Below are positions 57,561 to 64,000 of a stretch of 64,000 nt of DNA, one piece after another (position 1 is the stretch's first letter; each line of letters opens with the position of its first letter). Location: contig JAJEKV010000016.1 in the NCBI GenBank assembly GCA_021234155.1, positions 2,110,001 to 2,174,000 of the forward strand, written 5' to 3'. Position numbers and translations under genes: made by a program. Under the pieces are notes generated by a model that worked only from the letters and a program-made list of their open reading frames with translations, did no database searches and had not been told where the DNA came from. This DNA is from Isoetes taiwanensis (Eukaryota > Streptophyta > Lycopodiopsida > Isoetales > Isoetaceae).

Positions 57561-60500
57561 AACGACCCTTGTAGCTTGGTGTTATTTCCTAGGTTGGCAA
57601 ACGAGAATTAATAGGGCGTTTAATATCCTTGCTTGCTTGCACTTGCCTTTCTTCTCCGAATCGGTGTTTTCGATTTCATTTTCTAAAACATCAACTTATT
57701 TGGAATCACTCTGAACATTCGTTCGCAACCATGTCCATACGGACAACCACACTGTGCCCAAGCTTTTATTAGGTCGACACAAGCTTACAGTTCCTTTTCA
57801 TTCTGCCCAGTGCGATCATAAGCATCACAGAGAGTGCGAATGGCATGCAGCCGAATCGTGCTTGTTGTTGGAGGAACTAAGCTTTGCCTTAACAAATGAA
57901 TACAATCTAGAGTGTAATCATTTTTTACAAACGCCACCAAAAACATATCCAGTAAAATGAAGCCCATGTTTTAGGTTATCCTTCATCAAGGCATCATTCA
58001 AGATGACACCCGCTAAGAACTTCTGCAGAATTGATGCTTGAGGAAGAAACCGACTCTCGATGCAAATCAGAGGGCTCAGTAAAGGCTGCCGCGAGGCTTG
58101 CATGTTCAGCCCCTAAAATAAAAAGAGGGCTTTTGTTGTGAGCCCTTGGATCTTGGACCATTGAAAAAAAAAAAGCTAAATCAACGACTAAGAAATGGTG
58201 CACTCTAGATGTTCGCATTAGTACATCCATTCGAATACGCCATGAAATCTTAGGAAAACCTTTGTGAAAAGCGTACAAAAACACAAAGAAAACCCCCTGT
58301 TATTATGCTATATATTTGGTTGTCTGGTTCTTGCATGGATCGTATTAGGTAATGGTATGCGCTTTCTTTGTTCCTTCTTTCAGCTTTTTGGGTTGGTCGG
58401 TTTATGGTGTCCATCCTCATTGTCTCTATTTTTCCGTATCTAGATTAACCATCTTACGTGTCAAATCCTTTTTTGGATTTCTTACTTGTGTGTATTTGTA
58501 AATGTATAAATTATGGGTTATTGCTCATTTTTGCAGAGTCTTCTGGTTCTTTTCTTGGGTCGGTTTGCATTTAGCTTTGTATAATTGTCGTGGTGGTATG
58601 TTTCCTTGGGTGGCCTATCTATCGTCTTGTCGCCTATCTTATTTCTTGTTTACCTTCCTTTAAAAATTGACTAGTCCTTCTAGTTTTTAGTGGTGATTGG
58701 CGTGTTTGATTTAGTAGGTTCGTCCTAGAGATAGTTTCTCTCTTTGGTGGTCTATTTTATGTCCTTTTGCTCTCTCTTTCGGATTTGAAGGTTTGAAACC
58801 CCGTCTTGTTTTGTAAGTTACGTAGTGGGTAAAAGTAGGGTTGTTAGATGGTTTTATCAGGTTCCCTTGGGCCAGTTGTTGTTTAGATTAGTATATTGTC
58901 AGAGTTGATGGTTTTTCCTTTGGTGGCCTGACCATGTATGGTTCCCTCCTTTTTGCAAATGTTGCGTTTACGACCTTGGTTTTTAGTTGGGTGGTTCTTG
59001 GTGTGGAAAAGCTTCGAGCTATGGTTCGGTTGGGGATGGCATCTTAAATAGATGCGGATAAGAATCATTTTTTGACTTGGCGACTAGAGGGGTCAATGTC
59101 GGACTGGCTTCTTGGTAGTTTTCCTCGTCTTGTCATAATGAAGGGGTGGTGCCATCTCTAGTCGACATTGATGGGGATCGTTGTCAAAACTTTGTCCACA
59201 GAGTTCAACAAGGGACTAACTACTTTGTACGTTGCTTTTTTACGTCAAGTCAGTTTTGCATTTAGTTGCTTCATTGCATTTTGGGCAATTCCTCACTATA
59301 TCCTGTATTTAATTAACACATGCCGGGTGCCCCCTTTTCTTGACATTTTGGCACTTGACCTACGGACTTTAGCACAAGTTGTCGGGCGAGTCAGGTATTT
59401 CCAGTATCTTGACTAGAACCTTCTCCATTTGGATATTCTGGCATTTTTCTACTCGTGAACTTTTCTTTAGCTGCATTCGTCATGAGTTGATGATTCATGT
59501 TAGTTCATGCCAGGTTGCTTTTGGTTATTCTCGACACGACTTTCAAATCTCGTAGACATGGTTGTGGTTCATAACGTCTCTATTTTCTTCCACAATTAGT
59601 CCTTTTGTTGTGCTTTACTTCCATACTTAGATGTGGTCCTTTTTTGCTTAGGATCTCATGTTTCCCCGTCGTTGGTCTATTGGTACCATTTGTGGTGGTC
59701 GCTTACATTTTAGTCGTTTTGCAGGAGTTTTACAATTTGGTGGTATTTGCTAGAATTCATTTGGCTCATTTATACATGGCTTTTGCCAGTGCCATATCTC
59801 AGTTGGCATTTTGTGTGGGTTGAGCTATTGCATTCTTGCGGCATTGGTGCTTGTGACATGTGGTTGCAAATCTTCTTTTATATTCCTTTATGTGGCTAGT
59901 TCCATGTACTCGTGTTGACCACCTAGCCTCGTGCCTCATTCAATTCTTTTGGTTCATTGGCTTCTTTCCACTGCCTTTACTCGTTCCCTTTACTACATGA
60001 CGTCCATTATTCCCTTTTGTCGACTATTGTTCCATTTGTCTCGTTGAGCTCTTATGGTGTCCCTTGAGTCCTAACTCTTGCGGTCTGGGTTGTGCATGAG
60101 TTGCTTCCATACGTCATTATGCTGCTCTGCTTGTCCAAGTTGTCCTAAGTTGTCCCATCTGTCTGATTGCTCGTAGCATTCTTGTCTCATGATTTCTCAG
60201 CAGTAGTTTGTTCACTTGCATATGCACGATTTGTTCCTCTCACTCGTGCCTTTTCCCTGGTCTTTTCAGTGGTAGTTTGTTCGATTGCCCAATTTATTTC
60301 CCTCGCCTTTCCATTTCGCAACGGTTTTCTAGTGCCTCTTTTCTTTATCCCATTTCTCCATCCATTTCATTTGTTTTGATTCCCTTTTTTGCTCTATGAT
60401 TCTTGAGCTTTGTTTCTAGGTATATGTATAGGTAGATAAGTGCATGCTTGTTTCTCATATATGCTCAATTGTTCTTTTGGATGCCCTTATGAGGGCCTAT

Positions 60501-60974
60501 TCTCTTCTCTTTTATCATTGATTCTTAGTTTCTCGTGAATGCCTTCGAGGGCTTTATTTGCATTGGTGGCCTTAGCTCTTTTGTCCCAGTTGGCTCTGTT
60601 CCTCTATTCCTAATCCCTTATTCCATCCAATTCATTATAATCTCGCATTCCTTTTCTTTTTCATTTTGCATTTTGTCCCTTTCCTCTTTGTTTGTTCATT
60701 TGATCTCTTGAAACGCCTTTGCTCTTCTATTGTCTTGACTCCCTCCTTTGCCCGCCTCTTGACTCATCGTAGTGTTTTTTGCCCTGGTGGTGTCCATTCA
60801 TTATGTTGTTTTACTATGTTGACCCCAGTTGTTTCATCCACCTTGCTTGGCCTTTTTTATTCTTGTTGGTCTCAGTGACTGGTTTGCCCTCGTCAACCAA
60901 ATTTGCAAGTTGTTCACCGAGTTGTTCTCTTAACTCTGCTTCTTCCGACGAGGTCATATAGCACCCATCTTTCC
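57561..60974. other. Intergenic, strongly pyrimidine-biased on the plus strand from 58300
   Basis: From about 58300 to 60960 the plus strand is T/C-rich with few long purine runs. Minus-strand frames are rich in Lys, Asn, Glu and Thr and broken every 20-60 codons. No recognisable domain. It ends at the start of the second LTR element. Confidence 0.45.
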
Positions 60975-62624
60975 TGTGACGGTCCAGGGAGATATACGCT
61001 ATAAATACGTATATTCCTGGATCCGTCACTATACAAGTCTATCATTCATAGCCTTGTATACCATAAGGGTGGCACTAGGGGGCATGGCCAAGTTATTCTC
61101 ATAACTTAGCCAACCATAGGTTAAGCCATGATCCATGTGGCCTTAACCTATTGGGGCACCGCCACGCAGGACTCACCCGATTGGTGCCACGTGGCATCCT
61201 AGGTGGACCTAACTTATATAGGCATAAACCCTAACCCTAGACCTCTTTCCAGCCCCTAGCACTGTGAGACTCTCACCTACTTGTTCGAAACCCCGCTTCA
61301 ACATCGCTCGTTGTGGCATAGGCTGGTGTAGCAGCCCCAGCAGGGTAGACCCGTTCTTGGAGGAGGAACAACAGCTTGTGAGTCGCACGACTATGGAGGC
61401 CCCCTGATCCGAGGGAGAGCATCTGTGAGCGGTGTATGTAGGATAGTAGTTGTGATAGCTTATCCGAATTAGCATTCCATATGCTAGTATCTTGTATCTA
61501 GAGTAGAGCCATCCTAGAGCCCATATTCAACATCTTGAACCCTAATCAAGGAACCCTAACTATTAGTTAGATTTGTATGATTAGGTTAAGATGTTCTTCT
61601 TATGATTATTCTCATGATGTGATGATTATATGTTGATGGTTGATCATGTTTGCTCCTCTTGTATTGGGAAGGGGGTAGAGACCTAGGGCCATATGTAGTA
61701 TGTTCCTAGAGTAGATCCCTTTAGTTCCTATTAGTTGCGGGCTTGTGCATAGGAGCCCACCGTGCTATTGAGGCTATGATACCACTCAACACTGGAGAGA
61801 ACGGGCTAGAGGGAAAGTGGAGGGAGGATCCCCCGCCGAAAGTGGGGGCTTCGGGATCCCATAGTGGGCTAGGCTTATGGTCTGGTCACTTCGCGGTGGG
61901 GCCGAGCATGGGTCCGACACCTCCCGGGGCAATGGTGTTGCCTCGCCTCTCGAGAGCCGCAAGTGATGGCTTGGCTCTCGCTTTGGGGGTTCGCGGGGGA
62001 ACTAATCGCGGTGTCGCCACCATTCTCTAGCCGCCACGACACCTCTAGACCCCTCGGAAGGGGAGATGCAACCCTTCCCGCCTCATCGGACCTGGGAGAT
62101 GCAACCGGAGTAGTCCCTGGATGGGTGATGCCATGGGATTGGCAGATCCCAAGGCTGGTAGAGTCCCGCCGAGTCCCTGATCTAGCCCATCCGCAGTATG
62201 CACAGGAGGGGCGGATGGAGTGGTCAACCCTAGCCATTGTTCTTGATGCCGCCCCCGCCATTGCCATGACTCTGGTCGGCTTTTATCTTGAGGCCCAGCT
62301 TTGGCCACCACCCTCCTTACGTAGTCCGAGCCGGGTAGGAGCTCCCTTTTTTATGGTTTGTGATTATCATCTATGCATTGGGTTATGTGCATGCACTACC
62401 CCGAGGTAGTATTTGTGTATGTTTTACGCTTAGTTCTCGACGTGTTATCGCTCACGCCATAGGAGCCCATAGGGGAAGGGCGCCAAAGACACCTTCAGTG
62501 TTCCCCCCGCACTAAGAGTTACCCCGAGAGTGGGGGTATTTAAGGGCCCGCGCGCGTTGCCGAGCCGGATGGGGGATTGCCTGGGTATACTACCGGGCAC
62601 CGATGTTTAGCGTGGAGCGCCACA
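60975..62624 (+). repeat. 5' LTR of the second element
   Basis: TG...CA borders; preceded by TTTCC. Contains AT-rich upstream and GC-rich downstream parts, as in the first LTR. Confidence 0.85.
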
Positions 62625-62625
62625 A

Positions 62626-62638
62626 TGGTATCAGAGCC
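62626..62638 (+). other. Primer-binding site of the second element
   Basis: TGGTATCAGAGCC, an exact match to the initiator-Met tRNA 3' end complement commonly used by plant LTR retrotransposons. Confidence 0.92.
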
Positions 62639-63179
62639 ATGTTCTTGGTTGACCAAGAACTAGCACTCCACCATAACCATGAAGTAGTCTAACAGCCTAT
62701 AGAGGTGTGAATGAACATTTCCACCATCGAACCATGGAAATGGGGAAAAATTTTTCTCCTAGGTAGTGGGTCGATTTAGGTTAAGTGTTAGACGAAGGGT
62801 TGAGTGAGTCAAACTCATCTTCTAGTAAATTTGAAGTGAAAATTATGCATGCATCAAATTTCACCTAAAATGGGTCAAGAATCATGCCAATCTGAGACCC
62901 TGTGAAAAAATGGCTAAATCCATAATTAACACCTCAAACCATTAGGAAAATTGAAAAATTACAAGTATAATACGAATTTTAGTATATATTGTAATAATTA
63001 GATAACTATTAAATAGGGTGCAATTAATAAGGGGGGCTAATAAATAGGGGTAATGATGATAGAGAATATTCTAAGGGACCCTCCTCTTTAAATATCCCCG
63101 ACACCTCATTTTTCTCTCCAACCCTACACCTCCACCTCTCTCTTGACCAGCCTATCCCCACCTTTTTAGACCGCTAAGT
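62639..63179. other. Untranslated leader of the second element
   Basis: AT-rich, no frame. Confidence 0.5.
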
Positions 63180-64000
63180 ATGGCCGTGACCAAACAGACC
63201 TACAGGAAGCCGGTGACAGCGCCCCACTCTCGATGGCGTAACCTAGCAATGGACGCCATGTGAAGAAGATCCCTGAGCACCTCCGACCCAAGAAGGGGAA
63301 GAGGAGCTTCCCCCTACCAGCAGAAGAAGCAACCGACGCGACCTATCACGATGCCGAGAGCAGCCCCGCCGGCAGAACGCAAAGAACCGACGAGCCCGCC
63401 ACTTCGGGCGCCACGTGCACACCGGTGGAAGAGCAGGAGGAGGAGCAGCCCGCCAGCCAGGTGGACGGTGGGCCTTCGTGCCCAAGAAAAAAGGGCAAGG
63501 AGAAGGTCACCGAAAGTGGCCGAGGAGAGGGCAGCAAGGGAGGAAGAGGGAGCCGGAGGAGGAGCCGAGGCGCCAGGAGCGAGGACAAAGAAAAACGACG
63601 GCCCCCCACCAACCGGTTGCCATCGAGGAGCCTCACGGGAGGAGGAGCAGGTGGAAGAAGTGGAGGAGGAGGAAGAAGAACAGGAGGAAGGGGCAGAACC
63701 AAGACCACCTTATCCAAGCAGGGCCCGAGCCACCTAAGGTGGTAAAGAAGGTATATGGGCGAAGCGAAGCCTTCGCTTTGAAGGAGGACCGCTTTTTACG
63801 GGGCCGTTACCAAGGCATACTAAGAATACCTTCGCCGGGTGGACGCAGGTATAATGATTGGTATTGCCGCGTAACGCCCAAATGGACAGGGAGGGGGGGC
63901 CGCCAAAGAACCGCCTCTACCGTAAGCCGGGCCCATGCCTCAGAAGCCCCAAAAGGTCCCACCATGGACCTAATTCCCCGCGACGCTCGAAGTTTTTCGG
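63180..64000 (+). pseudogene. gag start of the second element
   Basis: ATG at 63180 gives MAVTKQTYRKPVTAPHSRWR, then a TGA at about 63261. One frame over continues KKIPEHLRPKKGKRSFPLPA, with Glu- and Gly/Arg-rich low-complexity stretches to about 63745. Near 63725-63870 another frame gives EPPKVVKKVYGRSEAFALKE and DRFLRGRYQGILR. Arg/Glu-rich tails like this are common at the N-terminus of plant gypsy Gag. The 3' end lies outside the window. Confidence 0.55.

Larger units (their letters stand above)
60975..64000 (+). mobile_element. Second LTR retrotransposon, 5' part, runs off the window
   Basis: A 1,650-bp LTR (60975-62624), starting TGTGACGGTCC and ending CGCCACA, then a perfect initiator-Met primer-binding site and the start of gag. 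Related to the chromovirus at 9552: both LTRs share the TGTGACG start, an AGTATG(C or T)TCCTAGA string, a TTGTGCA(C or T)A(A or G)GA(A or G)CCCACCG string and similar length. It has no 3' part here. Confidence 0.88.

Noticed and set aside
63243-63717. Minus-strand Pro/Leu-rich frames
   Set aside because: Antisense shadows of the Arg/Glu/Gly-rich gag start on the plus strand.

Overview
The window looks like nuclear DNA of a land plant, most likely a fern or another seed-free vascular plant. I infer this from spliced plant genes with GT-AG introns (a xyloglucan endotransglucosylase and an OCRE/G-patch protein), a decayed organellar-type PPR gene, and a heavy load of plant transposons (Ty3/gypsy chromovirus, Mutator-like, LINE, Harbinger-type MITE). 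The species cannot be named from the sequence alone.

Layout: 1-1337 is AT-rich repeat DNA. 1338-2824 (minus) is an intact four-exon XTH gene. 4381-27201 is a composite: a DNA transposon with 26-bp inverted ends and about 9.8 kb of its own sequence. It carries a plus-strand multi-exon gene (A) near the left end, a minus-strand spliced gene with RNase H-fold transposase-like motifs (B), and a small minus-strand gene (C) beside the right end. A 13-kb Ty3/gypsy chromovirus (9552-22609; two LTRs of about 1.6 kb, primer-binding site, polypurine tract, gag-PR-RT-RH-INT-chromodomain) has inserted into a coding exon of gene B. 27202-35100 is intergenic with a LINE fragment and tandem repeats. 35150-36906 is a PPR pseudogene. 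36907-41739 is intergenic with a long (GGA)n run and a Harbinger-type MITE.

41740-45859 (minus) is an intact six-exon OCRE plus G-patch gene. 46469-56287 is a Mutator-like element with inverted ends of about 680 bp built from a GGAATCACC-type motif. It carries a SWIM-finger transposase (minus), several unassigned coding-like segments and a striking array of about 50 tandem 15-bp units, each containing TATAAATA. A trihelix/SANT-like pseudogene lies at 56961-57560, followed by pyrimidine-biased DNA. From 60975 to the end is the 5' LTR, primer-binding site and gag start of a second LTR retrotransposon related to the first.

The two host genes read cleanly through every exon, while nearly every transposon gene is broken by single-base frameshifts. 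That is either true decay or base-calling error concentrated in methylated DNA. The least familiar system here is the inverted-repeat transposon at 4381-27201 with convergent genes A and B; I could not place its transposase in a named superfamily with confidence.
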